Origin: Microglena sp. YARC
Taxonomy: Eukaryota; Chlorophyta; Chlorophyceae; Chlamydomonadales; Chlamydomonadaceae
NCBI GenBank assembly: GCA_022414725.1
Contig: CM039462.1
Coordinates: 126,434,018-126,498,017, forward strand
Length of the DNA: 64,000 nucleotides
Direction: 5' to 3'
The notes under the pieces were generated by a model. That model had not been told where the DNA came from, did no database searches, and saw only the letters and a program-made list of their open reading frames with translations. How positions within the stretch are numbered: the stretch's first letter is position 1; each line of letters starts with the position of its first letter. The position numbers and the translations under genes are program-made. Positions 46,901 to 60,720 of the stretch are shown here, in pieces.

Positions 46901-49900
46901 ACTTTTCCAGCCTGAATTTACTATGAACCAAACACCCAACTCAAACTATCATTATAGACCTATCTACCACTCTTATCACAATGGCTACCGACTCCTCAGA
47001 CAGATAGTTCTTACAGACCAGATGGATCTTACAGACTCCTCACAACTTCAACACTTCTCTTCAGACCTTCCACACCCTACAGATCACATTCACCCTACAG
47101 ATGCAACATTCACCCTACAGATCACATTCACCCTGCAGATCGAACATTCACCCTGCAGATCCTACAGAGACCCCAGCTCCTACAGAAACTGTAAGACCTT
47201 GTCTCTGATGAGGAGGAGCCTCCCAAATCTAAGAAACCTAAAAGAACCTCTACCCGTTGCAACCCACTTCCTCTCACTCAACTCTACACATAAATCAACC
47301 GGGACCACCAAAAAAACACACCCAGGGATACAACTTCAACCTCCCAAGACTAACCTTCCTATCCTACTAGACTGACTCCCATACCCGACAGCAACAAGAT
47401 GCGCCAGAGCAGGATTTTTGGAGCAGAACCTCCTACAAGAAACCTACTCCCCCCAGACTCACACAAAAACCCTTCCAACGAAAAGAATTAAAATAACACA
47501 CTACCTCATATCCTGTTCAAACAGCAGCAAACTGCACTCTAATCTCACTAACATTGATCACTTCCAACTGCAGAGGCATCTTCTCACCTGGGAAACACTC
47601 TACGACATATTCGAACTAATGAGCCAGACATTGCTAATTCTCACCGAAACAAAACTCACCTCTAACACACACAGGTATAATTAATATGACAAACAAGACT
47701 ATCTGACTACCACTTTCATCACAGCAGCAAAAACCATTAAGCAAACTACCAATGCAGACAACATTGTAACCCGCTCAGCTGGAGTTTATCACACTTATAA
47801 AAAAGACTCTTACTACACATCCAATTAAACATGAAGTCCCCACTGACATAGCTGGTCATCTCACTCATCAAACTATTAACAACACTACCCACATTTTAGG
47901 CGTCTACATGCCCTGCAATGACCCTGCAAAGAGCCCGAATTTATGAACACATTCACTACATTATATCCAAAAACCCTCTATCACTACATTGGCAGGGGGA
48001 GACTGGAATGCAGCCTTACTACCTTACTGATAGAAGCAACACAATCAAGCACCTGGAGGACAGCGTTCCAGCCCCACTATCAACACTTAATAAATATCCA
48101 ATTCAATTCAACCGTGCCACGTCCCCACACTTACTCAGACAACACTTTCCTACAGTAGGCAGGATAGATGACATCATTCTCATCAACGCCCCAACTGCAA
48201 CAGGTGACAGAAACTGCACACCAAATGGGAGACACACTGGACCACTTGACCCTGGAAACACATTACTCCTCTCTCTTTTTCCCCTCCTAACCTTGGGACA
48301 TACCACCTCACATCAAACATGCTCAACTGCAGCTTTCCTCTCAAGCAACAAGGAGACATGCGCCAAAGATAAAGAAGCCATCTCTAATCAATTTCTCATC
48401 AATTCCAGCACAGCCACATTAACATAGATAAAGCCTGGACTATAAGCACAACTTTACTGGGAGAAAGATAAACATCTGTACACATGACGGTTCAATCTAT
48501 TAGACAAGAACTCAAAGCCACCATACAGAAGACGCTTAACAGCATGACAAATCATCTCAATGGTCACTCTTCACCAAGCTCTCTCCATCATGACTGACAC
48601 GGTGCCCTACCAAGCTAGTACCCAGGCACCTTCCTGCCAGAAAACTGCCAAAACCTACACGAAGACTTAACTACCATATTAACACAATTAAAGCACTCCG
48701 AACAGCTTTCAACCCACCTTGACCAACAACAATACATGGAACTTAGAAGCACACTCACACGGCAGGCACATACTCACCTACCACTAAAATTAAATACAAC
48801 AGCACTTTCAGAAATTAACTCCTCTCATGACTATTTGTCTTCTTAACTGCTGATATTAAACAAAGTATTACAGAATTACGTCACATGCAGGGTTGCACTC
48901 AAGAGGAGAGAGCAACCGCCTCCATTTAAGAAATTCCGACGCCTAGGCGCTCAGTACAACAAGCACGACAAACTGCACAGGTATAGTTTTCTCTCTGAAA
49001 ATCACACACACACACACACTGCTCTACTGGACGCATCACACAACACTCAGCACTAGCACCCAGGGTCTTCCTGGAAGTTATGACTAAACATATGGGAAAA
49101 CTCAATTCACCTCCCACTCCACATATCAGATGATATACACGACACGCCACCCCCCCTCCATGGGAAATACACACAGACAAATACCACTTGGGAAACTCCA
49201 GCCAACTCCATACAAAACACTGCCTCTCCCTACACTTTCTCTCCTCCTAAACCACCTATCTGACTGTATTAGGAAACTCTCTACCAACAAAGCCACTGGC
49301 CAGAATACTCACTCCTTGTTTATCGTAGTTTATCTCGCGGCAACCTAATGAATTACTTATGTGCCTCCACAGGAAAATGCACCTCATCATACACAAACTC
49401 ATGCACTAGTATGGATCTGGGAGAAACACCAGACTGCTGGAAAACCTGCACACACAGTCATGCTCTACAAAAAATCAGATCCTTGCTTACTCAGAAACTA
49501 CAGGCCAATAGGCCTTAGCAATGCTGTAGCCAAACTCTGGACCTCCCTTGTTACTAACACTATTACTACCTACTCTGAAACAACCACATTCTAGCGCCTG
49601 CCAAGAAGGTTTCAGAAAAGACAAAAGTACCTATAGACAACTCTTGAACCTACTCCACAACATTGAGACGCTGCCTCTTCCACAGGACCTCTATGCTGCC
49701 TACTTCGACTTTAGCTCTGCTTTTAACATGCATTGATCACCAAAAACTCTCTGCATCATGCACAGCTTGGGTTACACCCACGACACTATAGACACTATTA
49801 AGGAATCTACACAAACTCTACTACACATATTTTCCTTAAATACACCTGGCTCCCCATACCCATCACTAGGGGCACATCCAGGGGATATCTCTCTCCCCCT

Positions 49901-52900
49901 ACTCTTCATTATCTTTCTAGAACCCCTACACAGATGGGCTCGTTTCTGGGGGACGAGGATACAGAGCAGCATCCTACCCTCAAAACAGGATGAACACCAC
50001 ACCAGCAGCTGGGGTATGCTGACGACACTGCTGTCCTAACCGGCAGCTCAGAGGACCTTCGCATCACATTGTCGTAAAGTTCAAAAACTTTTAGCATCTG
50101 GTCGGGCATTCCTCTTAACGCCACCAAATGTGTGGTCAGTGGCATACTCCACAAGGATCACACCCTCTCAACTACGACACAACAACACTCTCAAACAAAG
50201 GCTAGATAAAATTCCACTAGGAAACTCCTATGCTACCTACAGCGCCTGACCAAGCCTACAAATACTTGGGGGGTTCACATCTCACTTACTTAAATTGGAA
50301 AAACTGAACTCCACTCTACTAATTGAAACCATTCACAATTAAAGGGCTGAGTTCCTCACCAAAGCTAAAACAGGGCAAACTCCCACCCAATGCTTACGAA
50401 TAATTTACACAATGTGTCAGAGCAGCTATTAAATACCCCATGATAGTATCTCCCTTCTCACTAACCGACATTCACGTCATTGACAGAGCAGTATTAAAAA
50501 CAGTTAAACTCTGTTGCTCCCTCCCAGATCTTTTCCGACAAGAGCACTCCACCTCCTACTAAACAAGAGCAGGACTAGGGGTGCCCTCCTACTCACTGAA
50601 TACACCCAGATTACTGCAACAGCCCTACCCAGTCCATGAACGACCAAGGTCACCTGGGAATCCTCACTAGAGCTCTCCTTAATAAATCAACTTACACCAT
50701 GACCACTCTAGATCCTCTCTCTCGTCATCCCGCAAGCAATTAAGTATATGTCCCTAGCCCGCCAGCTGGAAATTATTAAAAATCTGACATAACGATTTCT
50801 TGGAATGACAGCAGAACTTCTGACAAACTTAACATACACTCTCTTCTCTCCTCCACCTAAGGCATCCCTGTATCACTCATGACTCATTCCATTCAAAGAC
50901 CTGGCCATCTATTCATACATGACCTGGTCACCCCCATGGGAATCACCTTGGTCAGCACTACAGATCTCTCTCTTATCACCTTACACAAAGTTTACTAACA
51001 CCACAAACGGTCCCTGAACCGCCTCACGCTCACCATCTCCCTCCAAACTGTCGCCGTCCCAATCACTCTGACCCACTTCCCCTCTCATGGGGGTGCTACC
51101 GACAAACTTGCGCCCGGTTACGCAATTGCGCAGGAACACCACCGATAACGTTAAATCTCGCCTTCTTCTATTGAACCTCCACCCACCACCCAGCGTGTAC
51201 CAACTCAACGCCACTGTTACTGACGCAGACTACGAGGCGGATCCATTGGGGACTGGAAGGAAACCAATGGTGGGCGTGGCCCACGCAGACCGACCGGAAG
51301 GCAGTCACGCGCACCAAGCATAGGGGGCTGCCCAGCAGTGATAGCACCTGGGCAGCACGCCACTACTTGTGCAAAATCCTGGATCCGTCACTCCTCCACC
51401 TCTAAATTTACCGTGCATATAGAATAACTCCACCTCACACCCTGACAGGATCCGCGAGGCCATGACATCCCCCGACGCAGAGCGCACCTGCACCGGCGCG
51501 CCTGCTCCACCTTACCTACGGATCAATACAAAGCCCTGCATCACGAGCTGGCGGGGCAAGCGCTCCTACACACGACGACAAAACTAGTCACTTCCACTGT
51601 TGTCCACGTTCAAATGGGCCCCAACCATCATGCACAACGAACATTCAACTCCTACACACACATGGGATATACAGCATCCACCACAGCACATCTCTTACCT
51701 CACTACCTCAACCATACTTGGAAAACCCAATCTCACAATGCGTCTCACCTTGGTTGAGACTTTTGGGACAATACCAGCTCGACCATTAACCCACACTTTT
51801 TTAAAACTACTCCCCATTAACCACACACCTCAACCCTAGGAATGGCACACCCACCTTACTAACCTTCAACAACAAGGCAATGGGCCACCTCCCAGGATTT
51901 AATGCTGAACAACCACAACCTTGTTCACAACTTTCTGAAAATTGACACACACGACAGGCACCCAGACTGGGACATTCACCACCCTCAGCCTACATTATAC
52001 AAACAGGCATCCTCACCACTCTGGATGGACCAATCCACCACACACACACACCAACGTTTCATATCTTTATAACCCCACTGGTCACTGGTCTTGGGCACAT
52101 TCCCAACGACAGACTAAACCTCTCTCAAACAAACTATGACCACTTTCAAAAATCACACCCTATTCAATGGAACAACTGACCAAGGAGGAACATCCACACT
52201 GACTTAGCTGCCCTCTTCACCAGATACACGAGCTGCTTCCTGCTGCTACCACACTCTTTCCTTTTCTCTACAAGCAGCAGCTGCTCTGGGCATTACTCAA
52301 CCATCGTACTTCTAACCCTTAGCTACGACCAAAGCCTCACCAGCTTCTTCTTCTACCAACCCTGCTGATCAGCTCTTTGGCTCCAACCAAGACCCCTTCT
52401 TACCATCTGGACTGGGGGCTCACTGGTGGACATTCCTACTCCACGACACAAGCACACCAAGCTCTAAGGTGGGGCCTAGCCAGTGCTGACCATGCTGAAA
52501 ATACTCTCAGCCCCTCTGAACCTGATGCTCCTCCCTGACGACCTTGCTTTGCCCTTACAAAACCCTCCTCCACCACTCTGGATTCACTATATTGACTCAG
52601 ACCGCAGTCTGAATTTTATACTACCTCTGAAATTTGGCTGGCAGCAAATCTCACACTCCACCTCCACCCACAAACTACACCTCATCCTTATATGCACCAC
52701 AGCCAAGATACTATTTTCCGAAAAGCTCCAGATTTTATTGACCAATGGACATACTACATGCAAAGCCTCTCCTCATCCTGGGGGAGCCCTCTACTATCAC
52801 ACTCCCACCTCCACTCTTACCTTCTCTGACATTGTCATACTTACCCCCGGAAACTCAAATCTTTGCAAAAATCTTGGCAAACTCCACTCCACCAACACCC

Positions 52901-54660
52901 CTCCTCCCCTCTCTTCTTACCACTACTCACCCTTGTCTTCACCTAGCTACCCCTCCTCAGGCTCCAGGTCTACACAGATGGTACCTAATAATAAGGTAAA
53001 CCAGGCACCTAGTAAAATAGGTGCTGCAGTATATGGTCCCGGCTGCAGGACAAAGCTACACCATCAAACCCTGGGGGAATAGGGGCCACCAAATTGAACT
53101 AACAACAGGGCAGAAACTGGTAGCCATCCACCAGCCCTTCTCAACATTGACTACGACAAATCCCTTACACTCCATACAGACAGCCTCTGCTCTCTTCAAC
53201 TTATTAAAAAATGATTCATGACCCTACACAACAACCCGTTCCATTCATACTGAACTTCTGCAATCAATTCAAAAACACCTCATTCAACGCATCCTGCATG
53301 GCTCACACACCACTCTTTGTAAAGTCCGTTCCCACACAGGTATCCTTGGAAATGACAGGGCAGACATTCTGGCACGCAAGGCAGCTGAGCACCCTGCTCC
53401 ACCAATTTTACTGACAACACTGGGGAAATCCCCCGCCACAATTCTACTGGCCACAGTTCAACCTCTCGCACACCCATGGGAGATATTCCCACGCATCTAG
53501 CACTAACTTACACAAGGTATCACCTCTAACCCTGCCCACTAGCTGCCACCTTGGCCAACACCCTCTTAAAGGGATTTATGCAACCACCTAGGCTGATAAC
53601 ATCCCCACCAACTTCCTCATGCAAGTAACAAATTTTGGACCTCAACCCTTATCCAACATAAAACTAAATTCCACATCCTTAAAGCCGCTTGGGGTAGACT
53701 GGTGGAACCGTAAACTTGCATTCCGCTGGAAACTCCTTATATTACAAGCACTCACCCACCCACGAACTCCTATGCCCATTTGCCACACCTGTGAGGACGG
53801 AGCGGGCCACATCCTGGCGGGCTGCACACACCGGACTTTCAAGGGGCTCTATATCAAGAGACATGACGCCGCAGTGCGACTCATCCACAAGGCCATTTGC
53901 ACCGGAGCCTGGGATCCGCAGAATGATCATGGACGCTGGCAGGAAGAGGACCTCCCCAGGGTGGTCCTGGGCAAACGTCTCCCTGACTGGTTACGCCCCT
54001 CCACTATTACTGTAGCGGACTGGAAGAGAATGAGACCTGATCTTGCGTCCTACCTGACATAGACTCTCCTACCTGTATGTCTGATAAAGAACTCTGGGTT
54101 CTTGAGCTTGGATACTGCTCTGATACCAACCATGCTACTAGTTTATCACTAAACACGCCAGCATGTTGAATTAGTAAATGGCCTTAGATCGGCTGGATAC
54201 CTCGTTCACTATGAAGTTATCACCGTTGGAACAACTGGTACTATTCAACCTCTTTTTTGACTTCTATGACCACTCTTGGACTTCAGAGATCATGTGCCCT
54301 CAAACTGGCGGACACAGTCCACTCCCACACCATCACTAGCTTTCAGAGTATTTTACAGTGCAGACGTTTTATGGAAGCACACCCCGGGTCGATACCCGGG
54401 GACTAGCACACAGACCGTCCCCCCTCTCAGGTTTTGTCTTGCCAGCTGCATTGTGTCGGTGCTTCCCAACCGGGGTGAAAACCCCCCGTATTAAGCTGCA
54501 CTGGCATGATGTGGCTACGGTGCCTGCCGGTCAGGCATCGGTGGTAATTCTTTTTACTGAGATGGCCCTACGGTGACTATAGCTAGCTCCGGCTTACGCT
54601 ATGGTGTCCTTAACTTCACGTCCTGTGAGTAACGGTTCTACACGGATGTAACAATTTCAA
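46900..54660 (+). mobile_element. LINE (APE endonuclease - RT - RNase H - Cys/His motif)
   Basis: The element runs on + from roughly 46.9 kb to the 3' tail at 54.66 kb. Its 3' end (CGGTGACTATAGCTAGC, CTTAACTTCACGTCCTGTGA, then CAATTTCAATATAAATTTCAA) recurs alone at 59944-60052. A short CAATTT-type tail is typical of non-LTR elements. The right edge abuts a minus-strand LINE at 54661. The 5' limit is uncertain. Confidence 0.8.
47418..54062 (+). pseudogene. LINE ORF2 (EN-RT-RNH), many frame breaks
   Basis: Endonuclease: LLILTETKLTS near 47630 and GGDWNA at 47995-48012. Reverse transcriptase: NYRPIGLSNAVAKLW near 49500, FRKDKSTYRQLL near 49615, YAAYFDFSSAFN near 49695, and the catalytic YADDT at 50015-50029. 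RNase H: YTDGT near 52975, a TDS motif near 53180 and HTGILGNDRADILARKAA near 53335. C-terminal motif CHTCEDGAGHILAGCTH near 53780. The order is that of RNase H-bearing LINEs. Stops and shifts occur throughout, so the copy is dead, although the YADD residues are intact. Similar C-terminal Cys/His ends occur in green-algal LINEs as I recall, which is only a hint of host. Confidence 0.8.
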
Positions 54661-54668
54661 TATAAATT

Positions 54669-57600
54669 TCAATTGGTCCCATCAGGGCTCACAATGTCAG
54701 CTAGGGAAGTAATGCCCAAGGGGATGAGGGTTTTGAGAAGGTTGGGGGGAATGGTGTGTTGGGGTAAGTCCGGGAGGGAGTCTTGAAGGGGGTTCAGTAG
54801 GGTTTCATCCTCCATATGGATTCGGATGGAGGCTCTTTTGAGGATGTGCATTTGCCTGGCCAAGGTAAAGTATTGAAGTGTGTGGCTGGGCAAGGTAAGA
54901 GGATCCATACCCTGGAGCATAGCAGCTTCTTTGTGGAGGAGGGCTGTAGTGAGCCTGCCTAGTTTCCCCGTGTCGTTGAGGGACCTAGTGAGGTGGGCTG
55001 CTGTAATTTGAGCATAGTCCACCATTAGGGAGGGGATACCCAATCCTGCCTGTCCCAAGGGGAGGCAGACACTAGCAGTTGGGAAGGAGGGGTGTAGGTC
55101 ACAGCATTTTTTAGCCAGGGTTCATAAGGCCTTGTCTAAGATGCCTATATCCGAGTAGCTGTAGGGTGCTACAGTCATAGGGTAGGTGATGGCAGGTTTA
55201 ATACACGTTGTGATGAGTCTGAGACATTTGAGAGGGGTGGCGCCTTTTGGTTTGGCAGTGGTGAGGATTTGGTGTCCTTTACTATGTATGAGGGCCAAGG
55301 CTTGTTTCATGAGGAGTCTCCAGTTTAGGGTGAGGCTAACCGGCATCCCTAGATACTTGTATGGTTCATTTGGGGGAAGGCATGTAGCCCATGTGTCGTT
55401 AATGAGGATTGTGTTGTGGAGAAGTTTGGTTAGGGCCTTGTGGTTGGTGGGATCCTTGGGGTGGGAGCCATGCAATATGCCAGTGATCATGCATTTACCC
55501 CCGTTAAGAGGAATCCCAGACCAAGTACTGAATTGTTGCACTTTAAGGCATTGTACCTTGAGGTTGTCTGCTGGTGTTAGTGACACACTGGTGTCACCAG
55601 CATATCCTAGGCTACATGTTTTATCTTGGTCAGTATTGGATGTTGAGGTAATGCCTTGCTTGTATCCTCTGCCCGGCTTGTAGCCATCTGAGGAGAGGTT
55701 CGATGAAGATGATGAAGAGTAGGGGGGGGGGGGTGTCACCTTGGATGGTGCCTCTTGTGATTTGAATTGGTTTTGCCTTGAGTGTTGTTGAGGTACATGT
55801 GGGTAGTAGCCCCGTTGTAAATTCCTTTCACTGTTTCAATGACATCTACCGGGATTACCAAGCTCATACATAGTTTGGAGCAGCTTGTCATGGTCCCACC
55901 ATATTAAAGGCAGATGAGAAGTCAAAGTAGGCAGCAAACAGGTCTCTTTTTTGAGTGGGCCGCATCCTCAATGTCATGTAGGAGGTGGGTGAGCTGCCTA
56001 TGGGTGCTTCTGTTCTGTCTGAATCCTCTTGGGAGTCACTGAGGACTTGGTACTGGTCAAGTATTTGGACATCACTGTTGTAACCATGTTAGTCCACAAT
56101 TTACCCATCGTGTTGTTGAGGCCAATAGGTCTGTAGTGGTTGGATTGGGTGGGGTCTCCTTCTTGTAAAGCATGATGGTGTTGGAGGTCTTCCAGCAAAT
56201 GGGGTGTGGCCGGTGATCCACATAAGCCCAAACATTTTATGTATGGTGTGGTGCCAAGACCAGGGGAGGCAGGTAAGTAGTTCATTGGGGATTCCGTCTG
56301 GGCCAGCCTGTTTGCTTTTTGCTACGTGTTGGATGCATGTTTGGTAATTAGAGAACTCCATGAGGTAGGGTAGGATGGGGTTGGAGTGTTGGTGGGTTTG
56401 GGCTTTGGTTTTCTAGGGAGAATGTGTCTAGCAGGGAGGCCCATGGAGGGGGGGCGGTCTGTCTGTCCTGGGGTAGGTATTTGCCTGGTGCACGTGTGGT
56501 GAGGGGGGGCCATCAAGTGTCCCATGTGCTCCCCCAAGATGTCCAGGAGGTCATTAGTGGACGTTTTTGTGTTGGCCAGTGGTGGGGTCTTGGAGGGTCT
56601 GGGGTGACGTCGGATTATTAGAGGTTTTGAAGATGTTTCTGTGGGCTTGTTTAGGTTTGTTGGATAGTTGGGTCATGAAGGCTGCTTTGCCAGTGGCGGT
56701 AGCTGTTTGTCTGCTGTTTGTGAGAATTCTCCGAGGGCAGGGAGGGCCTCATCGAGGGATATATTGATTGCAGCCAAGAGTGAGGCATGGTCTGAGGCAA
56801 GCCTGGATATGGGTGAGGGTGGTAGGATGGTTATGGCATGTTTCTAGGAGAGTAGAATGGGCGGTGTGATAGGAGTTGGGGTCGGTGGTTAGGAGTTTCC
56901 TGTACGTCTTGGGAGTTGGATATGGGAGTTGATTTTGGCGTGGGCTTTGCTCTTCTTTCTGTCAAGGAAGTGCCCTGGGATTTGGTTCCTGGTAGGGCAG
57001 GTTTCAAACATAGTGGTGAGGGCCATCCTAATAGGTTCCATAATCTGGTTGCTGAGATGGTCGAGGGTCTAATCCTTTTGCAAGGAGAGTGTTGTTTGAC
57101 TTGGTGGAGGTGGGATGGGAGGGAATTGTCTCCTATGAGGTTGGTGGCCTGGTCCCACCAGTCCCCTGATGGTTTGGGTGTGTTCCATGAAGAAGGTAGT
57201 GTGCGTTTCTTCAATGGCCTTTCTAGTGGCGTTCATGGAGGCCTTGCTGACGGGGGTGACTAGTTTGTTGGGGTTAGGAGGGGGGGTGTCAGTCAATGCA
57301 GGGTATGGGAAGGTAAATAGGGGGATAATTTGGTGAAGAGCCATGTGGTCTAGGTATCCTCCGACCTCCCTGGTCTTTTCACTAATATGGGGGTGGAGGG
57401 GGTTGGGGCACAGGGGAGATGAGGATGTCATCGATTCTGCTGTGGTGCTCGAGGTTTGCCTTCCTGGTAGCAATGGAAGGTGGGTGCTCTAGTGAAAGGG
57501 TTGGGTGGGGTGGAGGTTGAGTTGGGAGCACATAGATATGTGATGTGGTCTGTGTGGGAAGTGGCGTGGGTAGATCTATCTGAGGGAAAGAGGGTTGCAT

Positions 57601-57763
57601 TCCAATCCCCTCCACAGAGTGTGGTGTGATTGGCTTTTTGGTGTGAGTGCCCGATGTATGTATAGGCGGCTTGCCGTTGCTGGGGTTGGTCATGGGGCAT
57701 GCAGACGCCTATGATGTGTGAAGGAGTTGGGGTGGTTGAGCGAAGGTGATGTGCACCAGGCAA
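54669..57763 (-). pseudogene. LINE ORF2 relic with altered RT motif (YAGD)
   Basis: Endonuclease GGDWNATLF near 57600. RT fingers NHYRPIGLNNTMGKLWTNMV near 56150. Palm SLGYAGDTSVSL at about 55604-55570, where the canonical YADD is YAGD, losing one catalytic Asp. A thumb-like region follows (LGIPSLMVDYAQITAAHLTR, 55050-54990). Several frame breaks separate these. The matching palm in the + copy is intact (YADD), so this copy is certainly inactive. Confidence 0.75.
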
Positions 57764-58169
57764 CCAGCCAGGTCTGCATTGACTTCATGGTGGACGGGGG
57801 GGGCCTAATTGCTTGTGGGTGAGGATTATGACCCCTCCTTTACCGTGGTTGTTGTCCGGGGGGTTTTGGCCAACACTACTGTGGTGAAGGGAGTATTGGG
57901 GGAGTTCCTTCTTGATGAATTGGGATGAAGGAGAGGCAGGAGAGCAGTTTTGGTTTCTGTAAGAATAGCCACATCAGGTTTGTGGTCTAGGATGTGATTG
58001 AGAATTAGCTCCCAGGAGCTCCTCAGCCCTCTGCAGTTGAGGAGTAGAAAATGTATGTTATATCCATGTAGTAGTTCTTGGGGTGACTGGGCATGGTGGG
58101 TGGGGTGTTGGGCAGGTCCATTATCCTTAGGGGTAAAAGGAATGGTTGGTTTTAAAGCATGCTTGTTTG

Positions 58170-58183
58170 AGCTTCTTAGCTGT

Positions 58184-58216
<33 letters not shown>

Positions 58217-58220
58217 CTCC
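58170..58220. repeat. Poly-G tract
   Basis: About 36 consecutive G at 58181-58216 inside the minus-strand LINE's ORF1-like region. It breaks the frame and may be length-unstable or mis-assembled. Confidence 0.85.
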
Positions 58221-58377
58221 TTGGAATTGGTGGTGGTAGAGGTGGGGGGGAAAAAGTTGTGGATTGGTGTTTGTTTGAGTTTAATGTTGGGGCCCAGGTT
58301 TTGCGAGTGTTTCAGATGCTTGTTGGGGTGCCTGATGTTTTTTGTGGTGGGGGGGTGCTCTGTGTTACCACGTTTTT

Positions 58378-59884
58378 TCAGGTTGGTGACAGGTTGAAAG
58401 GGGCAGCATCTCCTGTATCGCAGTCCATTTGCGTGTTTGGGGGGGGATGTGCGATCATGGGCTGGCTGGCGTCCTTCATCATGGTATCTTCCATGTTGGG
58501 TTGTGAAGGCATGGGTTTTGTAGGAGTTGTAGTAGGGGTTGTGTCTATAGCATCCATTGTCGCAACGTCAAGATGGTATTGGGGGTCAAAAATCTCATGT
58601 CCTGCGCTCTCTTTTTTAAGGATGAAGATGTTCCCATATAGGGCCTGCCAGGCTCCCGGTGTGGAGTCCAAGGGGATTGGCGAGAGGTTTTCTGAGTCTA
58701 TCCAATACCAGATGTTATGGTATTTTTTTAGACAACCAGCATGTTTATAGGCGATTGGGGAGGGGGGTGGTAAAGTGCAAGATACATTTTTTACTGTGTC
58801 CTTGGCAGACGTTGGAGGATTTGGTCCTTTGCTACTGCCAGGTAGCGATCCCAAGGTTGTAGGGTTCATCAGGGATAAGGTCGTGCGGTGTTTGGGTGTT
58901 CCGGATTATAATCAGGTTGTACGATTCGGTGAAGTATTCCCATCTGGGGGCATTCGGTGTGCATGTAGGCTGCATCAGCATATTATTAAAGTTCCCCCTG
59001 CGAGGGATGAAGTGGTTTGGCCAAACACACAGGTCATTACGGGTTTGCCTTGAGTATCCGGTGATGTCTCTCCCAAATTTGAATATTTTTTCTGGTGTCG
59101 ACATATGGTCCACCGAGGTAGGCATTGATGGCGTGCACTTGGCAGTGGCATCGAATTTGTTTTCTCAATGTTGGTAGGATAGCAACTCAGGGCCGGGGGT
59201 GGGTCCTAAGGCAACATCTCGCCATGTCCGCAGTCCATTCGTTGTGGTTGTAGGGGGGGGGGGGGGGGGCGGGGGGGGGGGGGGGGGGTGAGCTGGAGTC
59301 CTCCATCATGGTATATTCCATGTTTGGTTAGCGTAGGCATTGGGTTAGGGGGGTTTGTATCTTTGGTAACAGCCGACGCATTTCCAAGCTGGAATTCGGG
59401 TCGCGAAAAACCTCATGTCTGCGCTCCTCATCTTTAAGGATGAGGATTTTGTCCATATGAGGGCTGCCAGGCACCCGGTGTGGAGTCGCAAGGGGATGGG
59501 CGAGAGGTTTTCTGAGTCTATCCAGTACCAGGTTGTTATGATATTGTTTGAGGACAGGCCGGCATGTCCATATGCGGCTGGGAGGGGGGTGGTAAAGTGC
59601 AAGATACATTTATTGTGTCCTTGTAGACGTTCGAGGATTTGTTCTTTGCTGCTACCAGGTAGGATCCCGAAGTTGTAGGATTCATCAGAGGAAAGGTTGT
59701 GGGGATTTGTGTGTTCAGGGTTATAATCGGGTTGTGCAATTTGGTGGAGTATGCCCATCTGGGGGCATTCAGTGTGCATGTAGGCCTGCATCAGCAAATT
59801 TGAAGGGCAACCAACATCCTGAACCTGCGTCTGGGACGCAATGGACCCTCCCCATATTGCGTCCTGCGACGCAGGACGCTGCAT
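58378..59884 (-). pseudogene. Two adjacent LINE ORF1-like copies
   Basis: 58869-58378 (GSLPGSSKGPNPP, IWYWIDSENLSPIPLDSTPG, WQALYGNIFILKKE) and 59884-59328 (GILPGSSKEQILERLQ, AYGHAGLSSNN, TWYWIDSENLSPIPL, DKILILKDEE) are clear duplicates of one protein, with frame breaks. They match the + strand copies at 45.9-46.9 kb. The tandem arrangement suggests repeated 5'-end insertion or unequal exchange. The function, probably nucleic-acid binding, is inferred from their place in the LINE. Confidence 0.55.
59255..59290. repeat. Second poly-G tract
   Basis: Runs of G interrupted by one C (about 59256-59288), between the two ORF1-like copies, at a position corresponding to the poly-G at 58181-58216 in the other copy. 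Confidence 0.85.
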
Positions 59885-59943
59885 CCTGCACTACCCTGTT
59901 GTCACAGCCTTCCAAGGCGGAGTAAACATCGGTATTACACACA

Positions 59944-60055
59944 TACGGTGACTATAGCTAGCTTCGGCTTACGCTGTGGTTTCCTTAACTTCACGTCCTG
60001 TGAGTGAATGTAATACACGGAAGTAACAATTTCAATTTCAATTTCAATTACACAC
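59944..60055 (+). mobile_element. 5'-truncated LINE 3' end
   Basis: CGGTGACTATAGCTAGCTTC, CTTAACTTCACGTCCTGTGA and the tail CAATTTCAATTTCAATTTCA match 54570-54660. Only about 110 bp are present, the usual outcome of abortive reverse transcription. Confidence 0.8.
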
Positions 60056-60059
60056 ATCC

Positions 60060-60290
60060 TCATATCTGATCAAGATGATCAGATATGCGACCAAGATGAT
60101 CAGATATCTGGTCAAGATGATCAGATATGCGACCAAGATGATCAGATATCTGGTCAAGATGATCAGATATGCGACCAAGATGATCAGATATCTGGTCAAG
60201 ATAATCAGATATGCGACCAAGAGGATCAGATATCTGGTCAAGATAATCAGATATGCGATCAAGATGGCCACATATGAGATCAAGACGACC
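60060..60290. repeat. 42-bp tandem repeat
   Basis: About five and a half units of ATCAGATATGCGACCAAGAT + GATCAGATATCTGGTCAAGAT. Each unit is itself a diverged dimer of 21 bp, and GATCAGATATCTG is nearly palindromic. Confidence 0.9.
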
Positions 60291-60361
60291 AGATAAGACT
60301 TGGGATACATCATTAAAACCCATGTTCAACATCGACCTGGACATGTCTGTAAACTGTCTAA

Positions 60362-60720
60362 TCCGCTAGTGTGCTCCCTGATTTCCGTGGGTATCGCACG
60401 GGAATCCGCTAGTGTGCTCCCTGATTTCCGTGGGTATCGCACGGGAATCCGCTAGTGTGCTCCCTGATTTCCGTGGGTACCGGCGTATCGCAAGGGAATC
60501 CGCTAGTGTGGCTCCCTGATTTCGCCGTGGGTGAATGCGACGGGAATCCGCTAGTGTGCTCCCTGATTTCCGTGGGCATCGCACGGGAATCCGCTAGTGT
60601 GCTCCTTGATTTCCGTGGGTATCGCACGGGAATCCGCTAGTGTGCTCCCTGATTTCCGTGGGTATCGCACGGGAATCCGCTAGCGTGCTCCCTGATTTCC
60701 GTGGGTATCGCACGGGAATT
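60362..60720. repeat. 43-bp tandem repeat
   Basis: About eight units of AATCCGCTAGTGTGCTCCCT + GATTTCCGTGGGTATCGCACGGG, with one unit carrying extra bases near 60480-60540. No coding value. Confidence 0.9.

Larger units (their letters stand above)
54661..59130 (-). mobile_element. Second LINE, opposite strand, 3'-truncated
   Basis: Reading leftward from about 59.1 kb: ORF1-like part, endonuclease, RT, then a cut at 54661 where the other LINE's 3' tail begins. No RNase H or 3' tail of this copy is found to the left, so its 3' part is missing. The tail-to-body junction suggests the + element inserted into this one, or that a rearrangement joined them. Confidence 0.7.

Noticed and set aside
58170..59290. 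Poly-G tracts as telomere or G-quadruplex switch
   Set aside because: Pure mononucleotide runs inside LINE copies, not telomeric units; likely slippage.
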